A stretch of DNA of 64,000 nt from Nonomuraea rubra. GTDB taxonomy: Bacteria; Actinomycetota; Actinomycetes; Streptosporangiales; Streptosporangiaceae. Of the stretch, positions 1-8,637 are shown one piece after another. A model generated the notes under the pieces. It saw only the letters and a program-made list of their open reading frames with translations. It was not told the DNA's origin and searched no databases. Made by a program: the position numbers and the translations under genes. Each line of letters starts with the position of its first letter. The first letter of the stretch is position 1. Location: the NCBI RefSeq assembly GCF_014207985.1, contig NZ_JACHMI010000001.1, forward strand, positions 5,749,001 through 5,813,000, written 5' to 3'.

Positions 1-57
1 GTGCCGGTCTTCGTCGTCCTGCTGCGGCGCCGCGGCTACCTGTTCGGAGGACGCTGA
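1..57 (+). CDS. C-terminal tail of an iron ABC transporter permease (FecCD type), cut by the window edge
   Basis: Only 18 codons and the stop are present. The visible tail is hydrophobic and then basic, with a run of arginines followed by an aromatic/glycine end, which is how FecCD permeases commonly finish. The TGA stop shares one base with the ATG of the next gene (TGATG), so the two are translationally coupled. The permease call rests mainly on context, since an ATPase and an iron-siderophore binding protein follow directly. Confidence 0.55.
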   Translation: MPVFVVLLRRRGYLFGGR

Positions 58-854
58 TGGCCCGCCTGCTGCTGGACGATCTCTCGGTGTCCATCGACGG
101 CGCCGCCATCGTCAGGGACCTGGCGCTCACCGTCGGGGACGGGGAGGTGGTGGGGCTGGTCGGGCCCAACGGGTCGGGCAAGACGACAGCCCTGCGCTGC
201 GTGTACCGGGCGTTGCGGCCGACGGGCGGCGCGGTGCGGATCGACGGCGAGGAGCTGTCGCGGATGCCGCTGCGCGACAGCGCCCGTGTGATCGCCGCGC
301 TCACCCAGGAGGGGCGGGCGGACCTCGACTTCACGGTGGAGGAGGTCGTCGCCCTCGGCCGCGCCCCCCACCTGCGCGGCAATCAGGCCCTCAGCGCCCG
401 CGAGCGGGAGCTGTGCCGCGCGGCGATGGCCCGGATGGAGGTGCTGCACCTGGCCGGGCGCGGCGTGCTGTCGCTGTCCGGCGGGGAACGGCAGCGCGTC
501 CTCGTCGCCCGGGCGCTCGTCCAGGAGCCGCGGGTGCTGGTGCTCGACGAGCCCACCAACCACCTCGACCTGCACCACCAGATCCGGCTGCTGTCGATGC
601 TCAAGGGCTCGGGGCTGAGCGTGCTCGTCACCCTGCACGACCTCAACCTCGCCGCCTCCGCCTGCGACCGGCTGGCGGTGCTGTCGCGCGGCGCCCTCGT
701 CGCGTGCGGCCCGCCCGCCGAGGTCCTCACCGAGGACCTGCTGCGCGAGGCGTTCGGCGTCGAGGCGAGCGTCGTCCCCCACCCGCTGACCGGAGTGCCG
801 CAGGTCCTCTACGACCTGGGCGCGGCCACGACCACGAAAGGAAACCCCGAGTGA
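57..854 (+). CDS. Iron-siderophore ABC transporter, ATP-binding protein
   Basis: This cytoplasmic ATPase powers import of ferric siderophores (FecE/FepC family). The 265-residue protein has Walker A GPNGSGKT at about residues 36-43, the ABC signature LSGGERQR near 140, Walker B VLVLDEPTNHLD near 161-172 and a switch histidine in LVTLHDLN near 192. The length is normal for the family. The ATG overlaps the stop of the upstream permease by one base, and the stop overlaps the GTG of the binding-protein gene (GTGA). The three genes therefore form one translationally coupled import operon. The exact siderophore cannot be told from sequence. Confidence 0.93.
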   Translation: MARLLLDDLSVSIDGAAIVRDLALTVGDGEVVGLVGPNGSGKTTALRCVYRALRPTGGAVRIDGEELSRMPLRDSARVIAALTQEGRADLDFTVEEVVALGRAPHLRGNQALSARERELCRAAMARMEVLHLAGRGVLSLSGGERQRVLVARALVQEPRVLVLDEPTNHLDLHHQIRLLSMLKGSGLSVLVTLHDLNLAASACDRLAVLSRGALVACGPPAEVLTEDLLREAFGVEASVVPHPLTGVPQVLYDLGAATTTKGNPE

Positions 855-1831
855 AGAGACCTACCCTCGCCGTGCTCCTGGCGGGCACGCTCCTGCTCGC
901 CGGATGCGGCGCGCAGGTCGAGGGCGGCGGCACCGCCGCGCGCACGGTGACGGTCAAGAGGTGCGGCGAGGACGTCCAGTACACCACGCCCCGCCGGGCC
1001 GTCGCCTACGAGGGCGGCAGCGCGGACAAGCTGTTCGCCCTCGGGCTCACCGAGCACGTGCACGGCTACGTCATGCCGCCGGCCAACCCGCCGGTCACGG
1101 AGTCGCCCTGGGCCGCCGAGTACGCGAAGGTGAAGCTCCTCAGCGACGACCTGCTGAACCGGGAGCTGGTCGTGGACGCCAAGGCCGACTTCGTCGTCGC
1201 CGGCTGGCGCTCCGGCTTCAGCGACCAGCGCGGCATCACCCCCGAGATCCTCGACGGGCTGAAGATCCAGAGCTTCATGCACACCGAGTCGTGCTTCAAC
1301 TACCCGGGCCACCCCGAGCGGGTGGCGCCGTTCGAAGCCCTCTACACCGACCTCGAACGCCTCGGCAAGATCTTCGGCGTCGAGGACCGGGCCCGGACCT
1401 TGATCGACGGTTACCGCAAGCGCGTCGAGGCCGTCCGCGCCCAGGCGCCCGCGGGCGACCCGGCCCCCGTCTTCCTCTACGACTCCGGCACCGACAAGCC
1501 GTTCACCGCCGGCAGCCAGGTGCCGCCCACCGACATCATCCGCTTCGCCGGCGGCCGGAACGTGTTCGGCGACCTGGACGCGCGCTGGGGCGAGGTCACC
1601 TGGGAGGCCGTGGTCGAGGCCAAGCCGGAGGTGATCATCATCCTGGACTACGGGGACAAGCCCGCGGCCGAGAAGATCAGGTTCTTGAAGGAGTTCCCCA
1701 CCACCAGCAAGCTGCCCGCCGTGGTCAACGACCGCTTCTACGTCCTGGACTACAACGAGGGCATCAGCGGGCCGCGCAACATCGACGGCCTGGAAGGGTT
1801 CGCGAAGTACCTGCGCGAACTCCCGGCGTGA
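851..1831 (+). CDS. Iron-siderophore ABC transporter substrate-binding lipoprotein
   Basis: A 326-residue extracytoplasmic binding protein of the periplasmic-binding-protein type-III class (FepB/FhuD-like). The N terminus is a lipoprotein signal with lipobox LLAG-Cys19. The body has the two-lobed pattern of this class, with a conserved PTDIIRFAGG segment and the late VEAKPEVIII motif. The GTG start at 851 overlaps the ATPase stop. It is chosen because it puts the signal peptide at the N terminus. It should capture a ferric siderophore at the cell surface and hand it to the upstream permease/ATPase. Confidence 0.92.
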   Translation: MKRPTLAVLLAGTLLLAGCGAQVEGGGTAARTVTVKRCGEDVQYTTPRRAVAYEGGSADKLFALGLTEHVHGYVMPPANPPVTESPWAAEYAKVKLLSDDLLNRELVVDAKADFVVAGWRSGFSDQRGITPEILDGLKIQSFMHTESCFNYPGHPERVAPFEALYTDLERLGKIFGVEDRARTLIDGYRKRVEAVRAQAPAGDPAPVFLYDSGTDKPFTAGSQVPPTDIIRFAGGRNVFGDLDARWGEVTWEAVVEAKPEVIIILDYGDKPAAEKIRFLKEFPTTSKLPAVVNDRFYVLDYNEGISGPRNIDGLEGFAKYLRELPA

Positions 1832-1880
1832 ACGGCCGGGCGGCGGCGAACCCGTTCCGGTCCTGCGGAGGAGCCCACCT

Positions 1881-3140
1881 GTGATCGTACCGATGCCCGC
1901 CTCGCCGTCCGCGGCGCGGTCCGTCCTGCGCGAGAGGCCGTTCGTCCGGCTGTGGTGCGGCACCACCGCCTCGGGGCTGGCGACCTGGGCGCTGCCCTTC
2001 GTGCTGGGGCTCGCCGTACTGGACCGCGGGCTCACCGCCGCCGGGCTCGGGATCGTGCTGGCCACCCGCACCGTGGGCTTCCTCCTCGCGGTGCCGATCA
2101 GCGGAGTCCTGGCCGATCGGTACTCGCGCCGCGCCGTCGTGTGGTGGGCCGGGCTGGCCGCCGCGCTCGCCACCCCGTTCATCGCGCTCGGGCTGGGACG
2201 GTCGATCCCGCTCATGGCCGTGGCCGCGGCGATCGTCGGCGCGGGCCAGGGGGCGTGCCGGCCCGCGTTCCAGGCGCTCACGGCCGAAGTCGTGGACGCC
2301 GGTCGCCGCCGGCAGGCCAACGCCGCCATGACCCTGGCCGTGCGCGTCACCACCCTCGTCGCGCCGGCGGGCACGGCGTTGCTGGCCGCCGTTCTGGACA
2401 CCTGGTGGCTGCTGATGGGCACCGGGCTGCTGTGGCTGGCCGCCGCCGTACTGCCGCCCCGGGGCCTGCCCGCCCCGGCCCGCGCGGCGGACGGCGCGCG
2501 GTTCTTCGCGGAGTCCGGCGAGGGCGTGCGGTTCTTCACGGAGTTCGGCGAGGGCGTGCGCGAGGCGCGCCGGCACCCGTGGTTCCTCGCCGGGCTGGGC
2601 GCGCTGGCCGCCGTCATCTTCACCGGCTACTCGGCCACCGGCGTGGCGCTCCCGCTGGTCAGCCGCGACCGCTACGGCAGCGAGGCGGTCCTGGCGGCGG
2701 CGCTCACCGCCTACACCCTCGGCGCCCTCGCCGGCGCGCTGCTCGTGGCCCGCTGGACACCGCGCGCCCAGGGCTGGACCGCGCTCGCCGGCCTGGCCCT
2801 GTACGGCTTCGCGCCGCTCAGCCTGCTGCTCCCGGTGCACCCGGCGGTGGTGTTCGCCGCGTACGCGCTGGCCGGGCTGGGCATCGAGGTGTTCAACGTG
2901 CCCTGGTTCACCGCCACGCAGCGCGAGGTGGAGCCGCGCCTGCTGGCCCGGGTCTCCTCGCTCGACTTCCTCGTCTCCTACGGCCTGGCCCCTGCCGGCC
3001 TCGCCTTCCTCGCCCCGGCCATCGACGCCTTCGGCTGGCAGCCGGTCCTGGCCGGGTGCGCGCTGGTGTGCTTCCTCGCTCCGGCCGCCGCGGCCCTGGC
3101 GCCCGGCAGCCGCGGCTTCACCCGGCCGGGGAGGCCCTGA
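1881..3140 (+). CDS. MFS transporter, probable siderophore exporter (EntS-like)
   Basis: A 419-residue protein with about 12 hydrophobic segments and an MFS loop motif between helices 2 and 3 (GVLADRYSRR). GGAGGAG at 1867-1873 precedes the GTG at 1881 with good spacing, and an ATG lies four codons in. It is the fourth gene of the iron-uptake operon, 49 bases after the binding protein. MFS proteins of the EntS type in this position usually export the apo-siderophore, so I infer that role. Two nearly repeated segments at about residues 207-225 (GVRFF-E-GEGVR) form a duplicated cytoplasmic loop. Confidence 0.8.
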   Translation: MIVPMPASPSAARSVLRERPFVRLWCGTTASGLATWALPFVLGLAVLDRGLTAAGLGIVLATRTVGFLLAVPISGVLADRYSRRAVVWWAGLAAALATPFIALGLGRSIPLMAVAAAIVGAGQGACRPAFQALTAEVVDAGRRRQANAAMTLAVRVTTLVAPAGTALLAAVLDTWWLLMGTGLLWLAAAVLPPRGLPAPARAADGARFFAESGEGVRFFTEFGEGVREARRHPWFLAGLGALAAVIFTGYSATGVALPLVSRDRYGSEAVLAAALTAYTLGALAGALLVARWTPRAQGWTALAGLALYGFAPLSLLLPVHPAVVFAAYALAGLGIEVFNVPWFTATQREVEPRLLARVSSLDFLVSYGLAPAGLAFLAPAIDAFGWQPVLAGCALVCFLAPAAAALAPGSRGFTRPGRP

Positions 3141-3213
3141 ACCGGAGGTCACGTCGGGCGGCTCGGACGCGAACGCCCCCGCCCGGCCACGCGCCGAGCG
3201 GGGACGGGAACGT

Positions 3214-3576
3214 TCAGGTGCGGTATTTGCAGACGATGCGTGAGGTGCCCTTGAAACCGGTCCACTTGCAGGTGCTGTACGCCGGGCTGAGTCGTGGATG
3301 CGTCATCGTGGTATGCCCGGAAGTACCCGTCGAACTGTACGACGCGTTCGTGACGTTCGAGTCGGTATAGAGGTGCACGGCCGTCCATGATGCGCTCTCG
3401 ACGGTGCCTCCCCTGAGCGACAGGTAGGAAGCGCTGGCGCATTCCCGGCCGGAGCCGAGGTCGCGGTAGCAGTACGTGATGAGGGCGGCGTGCGCGGTCC
3501 CGGTCGTGGCGGCGAACACCGGAACCGACAGAAGGAACGCCAGAATGAGGGACAGCGGCCTCTTCCGGAGTGACAT
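3214..3576 (-). CDS. Small secreted protein of unknown function (paralogue of the 4213-4584 product)
   Basis: The 120-residue product begins with a Sec signal peptide: basic start, long hydrophobic run, and a probable cleavage after AHA near residue 30. The mature part is about 90 residues with four cysteines. Near the C terminus it has a HPR...CKW motif and ends CKYRT. The ATG at 3576 is preceded by GAGGAG and places the signal peptide correctly. Longer upstream extensions would destroy the signal. The downstream-most gene of a three-gene minus-strand cluster, it aligns with the 4213-4584 product over the last 40 residues (SG-V/T-HPR-...-S-CKW). Function unknown. Size, secretion and disulfide potential suggest a small extracellular effector or inhibitor, but that is speculation. 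Confidence 0.75.
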   Translation of the reverse strand: MSLRKRPLSLILAFLLSVPVFAATTGTAHAALITYCYRDLGSGRECASASYLSLRGGTVESASWTAVHLYTDSNVTNASYSSTGTSGHTTMTHPRLSPAYSTCKWTGFKGTSRIVCKYRT

Positions 3577-3602
3577 GGCCTGGCTCCTCGTCTCGGAAGA
3601 AG

Positions 3603-4181
3603 TCATCGCGCCGCGGTGGGCGACAGGTCGGAAAGGGTGAAGGTTCCGCTCGTTCCGGTAACGCTTCGCGGGTCGGCCGCCTCCGCGGCCGGGTCGGACA
3701 GCACCAGGTTCGGTGACACCACGGTGTATCCGTCGCCCAGTTGGGCGGCGGGCACGCCGTCCGGCAGGAGATAGGCCTCGCTCGCGCCGGGCGGGCCGGC
3801 CACCTGGAGGCCCACGCCCTTTCCGGTGAAGTCGGACGCCTCCGCGCACGAAGCGCCGGCGACGAAGTCGGCCTCCTGGTCACCGATGACCGTGATCAGG
3901 CAGAGCCGCCCCTTGGCGTCGACCCCGGACCAGTACGTACTGGCGCCGGAGGAACCGAGGCGCCGGGTCGTGTCCGCGGCGACCAGGTCGCCGACCTCGG
4001 TCCCCGCGGAGACGAACGCCGGCAGGTGATCGGCCTCGGTCTGCTGCCGGGACATGAGAGACAGCTGCTCGATCGGGGCTTTCGAGGTCGCGGTGCCGGC
4101 CTGCGCCGTGACGACGAGGAAAAGGCCGATCGCCGCGGCCCCGGCCGCGGCGGCGGCAGTCAGGATCAACGGTTTTCTCAT
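3603..4181 (-). CDS. Secreted or membrane-anchored protein of unknown function
   Basis: A 192-residue protein with an N-terminal hydrophobic segment (about residues 5-28, rich in Ala) after MRKP, consistent with a Sec signal or a single anchor. The rest is soluble, with two cysteines in the middle (CLITVIGD and GASCAEA) that could pair. I recognise no family. It lies between the two small paralogous secreted proteins, 31 bases after one and 26 before the other, all on the minus strand, so the three are probably one transcription unit. It could be the immunity or partner protein of the flanking pair, but nothing in the sequence proves that. Confidence 0.7.
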   Translation of the reverse strand: MRKPLILTAAAAAGAAAIGLFLVVTAQAGTATSKAPIEQLSLMSRQQTEADHLPAFVSAGTEVGDLVAADTTRRLGSSGASTYWSGVDAKGRLCLITVIGDQEADFVAGASCAEASDFTGKGVGLQVAGPPGASEAYLLPDGVPAAQLGDGYTVVSPNLVLSDPAAEAADPRSVTGTSGTFTLSDLSPTAAR

Positions 4182-4212
4182 GACGAAAATCCTCTCTCTC
4201 CTGCTTTCCCGG

Positions 4213-4584
4213 CTACGCGGCGACGCGTGATTCGCATTTCAGGTTGTGGTTTACGCGCGAGCCGCCGAGTATCCATTTGCAGCCGCTACGGCCATAGTTG
4301 TAGCGCGGGTGACTGAGCACGACGGTTCCGCTCACGCTGTTGGCGGTGGCATACAGGCCGCCGTCAGCACCGTTGTAGGTGTTCGCATAGATGCGGAAGA
4401 GGCTGCCGGCGATGCTGGTCCGGCCGCCTTTCCTGGGGCCCATCAGTGAATGGAGGTAGAGGGTGCCTCCCCTGGCCGCACTGTTCTTGTAGGTGGTGTA
4501 GTAGTCGGCGTACGCGGCGGCGGGAGTCACGGCTATCGTCGCGCCGACGACCGCGACCACCATGAGACCGGATCTGAGTTTCAT
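4213..4584 (-). CDS. Small secreted protein of unknown function (first gene of the secreted trio)
   Basis: The 123-residue product has a signal peptide (MKLR, hydrophobic run, AYA cleavage near residue 30) and a mature domain of about 93 residues with two cysteines and many Tyr, Gly and Ser. The ATG at 4584 has AAGGGAA just upstream. Near the C terminus the pattern SGTVVLSHPR...SGCKW matches the paralogue at 3214-3576. A CATAAT-like -10 sequence lies about 50 bases upstream in unusually AT-rich DNA (4590-4690), which probably carries the cluster promoter. Function unknown. Confidence 0.75.
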   Translation of the reverse strand: MKLRSGLMVVAVVGATIAVTPAAAYADYYTTYKNSAARGGTLYLHSLMGPRKGGRTSIAGSLFRIYANTYNGADGGLYATANSVSGTVVLSHPRYNYGRSGCKWILGGSRVNHNLKCESRVAA

Positions 4585-4717
4585 GGGTTCCCTTCCAGCA
4601 GAGGGTCTGAAGAGCTCTGCCGCGCCCTGATTATGAATCTGACCGGAATATTGACGGCACATTTCTGGTACACGGCGATCGCGATTCACGGCGGACACGG
4701 GGGAGCCCCGCCGATGG

Positions 4718-5110
4718 GTGTCTCCCAGGACGGATCTGGTGACGGTGCTGCTCGGCCTCGCGTTCGCGACCACGCTCGTGTCGCAGTTCCTGTCGTACGG
4801 CGGCGCCTTGCAGCTCCGGCCCCAGGCCCATCGTCCAGGCGCTGTCCCTGGGGCAGGGCCCGGCCGTCGCGCCGCCGGGTGGTGCCCCAGGCCTGTCGCG
4901 CAGACGGGCTTCCGGGACGTGCCGGTGTTGTCGGGTCGGCGTTCGGCACCTGGACGCTCTACATCGGGGTCGCCTCGGCCGTTGGGGGAGGTCTGCCCGC
5001 GGTGCCCGAGCTGTGGACCGGTGCGCCGATCGTCGCCGGGCTGATCGGGCTCGCGCTCGGTGTGCTGTTCCGGTCAGGGCGGGCCGGTTGTGCGCCGGCC
5101 GGACAGGACG
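4718..5110 (+). pseudogene. Decayed membrane-protein gene
   Basis: A first frame opens with a GTG at 4718 and a clear transmembrane segment (LVTVLLGLAFATTLVSQF). It then becomes Arg/Pro-rich nonsense. A second frame carries another membrane-like stretch (about 4940-5090, GTWTLYIGVASAV through PIVAGLIGLALGVLF). The two segments look like pieces of one multi-pass protein separated by frameshifts or deletions. No single frame spans both. The family was not recognised. Confidence 0.35.
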
Positions 5111-5209
5111 TCGATCCGCTCGCCGGTCTCGGCGCCGATCAGGACGGTGGCGTACCGGTGGTGGCAGGGGCGGTGCGGCGGGCCGAGACCCCGCTGCACC
5201 GCCCCGCCG

Positions 5210-5585
5210 TCAGGCGTCCGGGGCCAGCTCAGCGGCGTGATCGGCCGCCCACGGCGCGAGCGTCCGGCCCTTCCTTCCGGTTACCTGCTCGAACGTGGGC
5301 GAGAGCGCCGGGGGCTCCTCCGCGTACTCGGCCTGGTAACCCAGGACGCGTACGCCCGGCCCGCACGATCGGATCTTGCTCCTCGCCGGATGACGGGTCA
5401 TGCCGGTCCCGGTACTCGGCGGCGCCAGAGAAGGTCCAGCGGCCCACCGGCTCCACCAGGTTCCCGAAACGTGAAGCGACCTCCGCGACGTCCGGAATCC
5501 GGGTCCAGGAGGCACAGGTGTCGCCGCGTAGCTCGACATGGGTGTCGAGCAGTTCCCGGTAGTGATCGAGCGCTTCGCCGGTCAT
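5210..5585 (-). pseudogene. Frameshifted gene remnant, NmrA-like at its C-terminal end
   Basis: From 5585 a plausible protein frame (starting MTGEALDHYRELL) stays convincing for about 75 residues and then degrades. Near 5330 a different frame takes over with a convincing C terminus containing FEQVTGRKGRTLAPWAADHA. That ending resembles the last residues of NmrA-type NAD(P)-binding proteins. I read this as a gene broken by a frameshift, or as two fused fragments. The N-terminal part was not recognised. Confidence 0.35.
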
Positions 5586-5595
5586 CGTTGATCGT

Positions 5596-6519
5596 TCACC
5601 GCAGTTCTGGAAGATCAGGGGAAAGCGTGGAGCCGGCGATCCGGTCCGGGAGCCGTGCGGCCAGGTGGTCGGCCAGCTCGCTGATCCGCCGGGGCACGTG
5701 GACGTCGTCGGACAGGAGCGCGTAGATGTCGGCGGGCGGGGTCGGCACCCCGGGCAGCACGCGCACCAGGGCGCCGCTCTGCAGGTGGGACCGGATCTGC
5801 CATTCCGATCGCATGATCACCCCGCGGCCCTGCAGTGCCCAGCCGGTCACGATGTCCCCGTCGTTGCTGGACAGCCGGCCGTGCACGCGGATCTGGCGCG
5901 GGTTCCCGGCGTCGCCGAAGCGCCACAGGGCGAAGTCGCCCTCGTTCTCGCGGAGCACGATGCAGTCGTGGTCGGCCAGGTCCTCCACGCGTTCGGGCGT
6001 TCCGCTCCGTTCCAGGTAGGAGGGGGCGGCGCAGGGAACCCGGCGGTTCTCCGCCAGCCGGCGCATCCGCAGGGAGGAGTCCGGGGGCGTTCCGACGTGG
6101 ACGGCCAGGTCGAACTCGCGACGGTGCGGCCGCAGGGGCAGGGCCGTCGTACGGAGCTGCACGTTCAGCCGGGGATGCCGGGCGGTGAACTCGCCGAGCA
6201 GCGGCGCGACGTGCGCGCGTCCGAGGCCCAGGGTCGCCTGGACCACGATGGAGCCCCGCAGGTCGCCGGAGCGGTGGGTGACCAGGTCCTCGAGCTCGCG
6301 GACCTGGTCGAGGATCGTCTCCAGGCGCGCGGCGTAGACCTCCCCCTCGGGGGTCAGCGCGAGCCGGCGCGGGCCGCGGTGCACCAGACGCACGTCGAGC
6401 CGGCGCTCCAGGGCGCCGAGGCGCTTGCTGACCACGGGCAGGGAGCAGCCCAGCTCGCGGGCGGCCGCGGTGAGCGATTCGCTGGAGGCGACCACCTGGA
6501 AGAAGCGGAGGTCGTCCAT
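5596..6519 (-). CDS. LysR-family transcriptional regulator, likely controlling the adjacent tartrate/D-malate dehydrogenase
   Basis: A protein of about 307 residues with an N-terminal winged helix-turn-helix (ESLTAAARELGCSLPVVSKRLGALERRL) and a C-terminal effector-binding domain of normal length. It resembles DmlR, which activates D-malate dehydrogenase. The dehydrogenase gene lies divergently 173 bases away, the classic LysR arrangement, so regulation of that gene by a hydroxydicarboxylate is a reasonable inference. The ATG at 6519 has GGTGA upstream. An in-frame GTG at 6531 would add four residues. Confidence 0.88.
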   Translation of the reverse strand: MDDLRFFQVVASSESLTAAARELGCSLPVVSKRLGALERRLDVRLVHRGPRRLALTPEGEVYAARLETILDQVRELEDLVTHRSGDLRGSIVVQATLGLGRAHVAPLLGEFTARHPRLNVQLRTTALPLRPHRREFDLAVHVGTPPDSSLRMRRLAENRRVPCAAPSYLERSGTPERVEDLADHDCIVLRENEGDFALWRFGDAGNPRQIRVHGRLSSNDGDIVTGWALQGRGVIMRSEWQIRSHLQSGALVRVLPGVPTPPADIYALLSDDVHVPRRISELADHLAARLPDRIAGSTLSPDLPELR

Positions 6520-6692
6520 CGAGGTGGTCACCGCGTCGCGGCACGGCGGCCGTGGCGCCGTCGTCTTTCCATGAGCGAAAGGATAGGTTGCTCCAGACGT
6601 GCTTGCCGCGGCGTTCTCCGCCGTCGAAGGTGGAGGCGCACCCGCCCGCCGGGCCGGGTGCGCGCACTGTCGACGAGGCCGGAGGAGCGCCT

Positions 6693-7814
6693 GTGTCCCA
6701 CCGTTACCGCATCGCGGTCATCCCGGGCGACGGCATCGGAGGTGAGGTCGTCCCGGAAGGGCTGCGGTGCCTGCGCGCCGCCGCGCGGGCTCACGGATTC
6801 GAGCTGGAGACCGTCGAGTTCGGGTTCGCCTGCGCCGACTACTGGGTGCGGCACGGCGAGATGCTGCCGCCGGACTGGCGGGAGGTGCTCGGCGGGTTCG
6901 ACGCGATCTTCTTCGGCGCGGTCGGGTGGCCCGAGGTCGTGCCCGACCACGTGTCGCTGTGGGGCAGCCTGCTGAAGTTCCGCCGCGAGTTCGACCAGTA
7001 CGTCAACCTGCGGCCGGTACGGCTGCTGCGCGGAGTGCGCAGCCCGCTGCGTGACCGGCGGCCGGGCGACATCGACTTCCTGGTCGTCCGCGAGAACACC
7101 GAGGGCGAGTACTCGAACATCGGGGGCCGGATCTTCGAGGGCACCGACCGCGAGACGGTCGTGCAGGAGACCGTGATGACCAGGACCGGCGTGGACCGGG
7201 TGCTGCGGTACGCGTTCGAGCTGGCCCGCTCCCGGCCACGCAGGCACCTGACGTGGGCGACCAAGAGCAACGGCATCTCCATCACGATGCCGTACTGGGA
7301 CGAGCGCGCGGCCCTGATGGCCGAGCGGTACCCGGACGTGGCCGCGGACAAGGACCACGTCGACATCCTCGCGGCGAAGTTCGTCCTGCGCCCCGAGCAG
7401 TACGACGTCGTCGTCGCGAGCAACCTCTTCGGGGACATCCTCTCTGACCTCGGGCCGGCGTGCGCGGGGACGATCGGGATCGCCCCGAGCGCCAACATCA
7501 ACCCGGACCGCACCTGGCCGAGCCTGTTCGAGCCGGTCCACGGCTCGGCTCCCGACATCGCCGGACGCGGGATCGCCAACCCGGTCGGCCAGATCTGGAG
7601 CGGTGCCATGATGCTCGACCACCTGGGAGAGCCCGCCGCGGCGGCGCGGATCGTGGCCGCGATCGAGACCGTGCTCGACGAGCAGCCGGAGGTGCTCACC
7701 CCCGACCTCGGCGGCTCCGGGACGACCGCGGGCCTCGGCACGGCGATCGCCGCCGAGATCGCGACCGGAGCATCCAGGGGACGCGGTCCGCGACCGGAGG
7801 ACGCGCCGGCCTGA
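6693..7814 (+). CDS. Tartrate dehydrogenase / D-malate dehydrogenase (decarboxylating), isopropylmalate dehydrogenase family
   Basis: This cytoplasmic NAD-dependent, metal-dependent beta-decarboxylating dehydrogenase should act on tartrate or D-malate. The 373-residue length and motifs match TtuC/DmlA: IPGDGIGGEVVPEG at the N terminus, DHVSLWG...FDQYVNLRPVRLL in the substrate region, ENTEGEYSNIGG, and the C-terminal NPVGQIWSGAMMLDHLGE. GTG at 6693 is chosen because GGAGGAG lies at 6681-6687 and the family core begins immediately after. It is divergent from its likely LysR regulator and convergent with a GntR gene. Which hydroxydiacid is used cannot be decided from sequence. Confidence 0.9.
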   Translation: MSHRYRIAVIPGDGIGGEVVPEGLRCLRAAARAHGFELETVEFGFACADYWVRHGEMLPPDWREVLGGFDAIFFGAVGWPEVVPDHVSLWGSLLKFRREFDQYVNLRPVRLLRGVRSPLRDRRPGDIDFLVVRENTEGEYSNIGGRIFEGTDRETVVQETVMTRTGVDRVLRYAFELARSRPRRHLTWATKSNGISITMPYWDERAALMAERYPDVAADKDHVDILAAKFVLRPEQYDVVVASNLFGDILSDLGPACAGTIGIAPSANINPDRTWPSLFEPVHGSAPDIAGRGIANPVGQIWSGAMMLDHLGEPAAAARIVAAIETVLDEQPEVLTPDLGGSGTTAGLGTAIAAEIATGASRGRGPRPEDAPA

Positions 7815-7831
7815 CCGGTAGGCGCGGTCCT

Positions 7832-8572
7832 TCAGGGCTGGGCGGGGGCCGTCGCCGGGGTCGTGGGTGCGGCGAGCAGGTCCCCGAGCCCGCCACGTGC
7901 GTCCTCGATCACCAGCGCCTCGGCCGCCGCCGGGTCGCGCGCCCGCAACGCCCGGACGAGCGCGCGATGGCTCGTGTAGCGGTGCAGGCCGAACTCGGCG
8001 TCGTGGCTGATCCGCTCGATCAGCCTGGCCCGTCGCTCCGGCCACGAGAACACCCTGGTCTGGTCGAGCAGGCGCACGAGGACCGGGTTGCCGGCGCACG
8101 ACTCGACGACCTCGTTGAAGCGCTGCATGGCGTCGAGCAGCCGGCCGAGGTGCCGTGACAGCTCCTGCCCGGCCTTCTGGCGCTGCTTGATGAGGATCAG
8201 CAGGTCGTCGGCCTCGTCGAGGACGGCGTCGAGCTGGTCCAGCTGCTCTGGGGACGCGTGCCGGGCGGCGAAGCGGGCCACCATCCCGCGCAGGGCCACC
8301 TCGACCTCGGCGAGGTCCTGGATGGCGACGTCGCCGAACGTGGCCACCTGCACCGTCCGCGGGCCCGTCCGCTCGAGCAGGCCGTCCTGCTCCAGGCGCC
8401 GGATGGCCTCGCGGACCGGCGTGGGGCTGACCGACAACCGCTCGGCGAGCCCCCGTTCGGTGACCTTCTGGCCGGGACGCAGCTCTCCGATCGTGATCGC
8501 GTCGCGGATGGCGCGGTACGCGCGGTCGGCCAGGGTGTCGGCCGTCCGGCCCCTCAACGTCTCATCCGCCAT
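7832..8572 (-). CDS. GntR-family transcriptional regulator (FadR/FCD type)
   Basis: A 246-residue protein with an N-terminal winged helix (GLAERLSVSPTPVREAIRRLEQDGLL, about residues 44-69). An all-helical FCD ligand-binding domain follows, with the usual histidine-bearing helices (SHDAEFGLHRY, SHRALVRALRARD). FCD regulators sense organic acids. It is transcribed away from the MFS/hydroxyacid-dehydrogenase operon, and two near-identical palindromes occupy the shared promoter region. I infer that it represses that operon until its acid substrate is present. Confidence 0.92.
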   Translation of the reverse strand: MADETLRGRTADTLADRAYRAIRDAITIGELRPGQKVTERGLAERLSVSPTPVREAIRRLEQDGLLERTGPRTVQVATFGDVAIQDLAEVEVALRGMVARFAARHASPEQLDQLDAVLDEADDLLILIKQRQKAGQELSRHLGRLLDAMQRFNEVVESCAGNPVLVRLLDQTRVFSWPERRARLIERISHDAEFGLHRYTSHRALVRALRARDPAAAEALVIEDARGGLGDLLAAPTTPATAPAQP

Positions 8573-8586
8573 GTGATCAGTCTATC

Positions 8587-8637
8587 TGCCATGGCAAACC
8601 TCCATTGCAACTATTGACTGTGTTGCTATAGCAAACC
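8587..8637. promoter_or_regulatory. Twin GntR operators in the divergent promoter region
   Basis: Two copies of TGC(C/T)AT(A/G)GCAAACCT lie at 8587-8601 and 8624-8638. Each contains a perfect palindrome: TGCCATGGCA at 8587-8596 and TTGCTATAGCAA at 8623-8634. A TTGACT (8614-8619) and a TACTGT hexamer about 18 bases later make a plausible sigma-70 type promoter for the downstream MFS operon. The second palindrome sits in its spacer. The copies are offset by 37 bases. Confidence 0.7.

Noticed and set aside
413-1831. Long plus-strand frame that would extend the iron-binding lipoprotein far upstream
   Set aside because: It runs through the ATPase gene in another frame. The GTG at 851 gives a proper lipoprotein signal and the usual length.
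809-3152. Long minus-strand frames opposite the iron-uptake and MFS genes
   Set aside because: Low-complexity Arg/Ala/Gly/Pro sequence with no domain signs; antisense shadows of high-GC genes.
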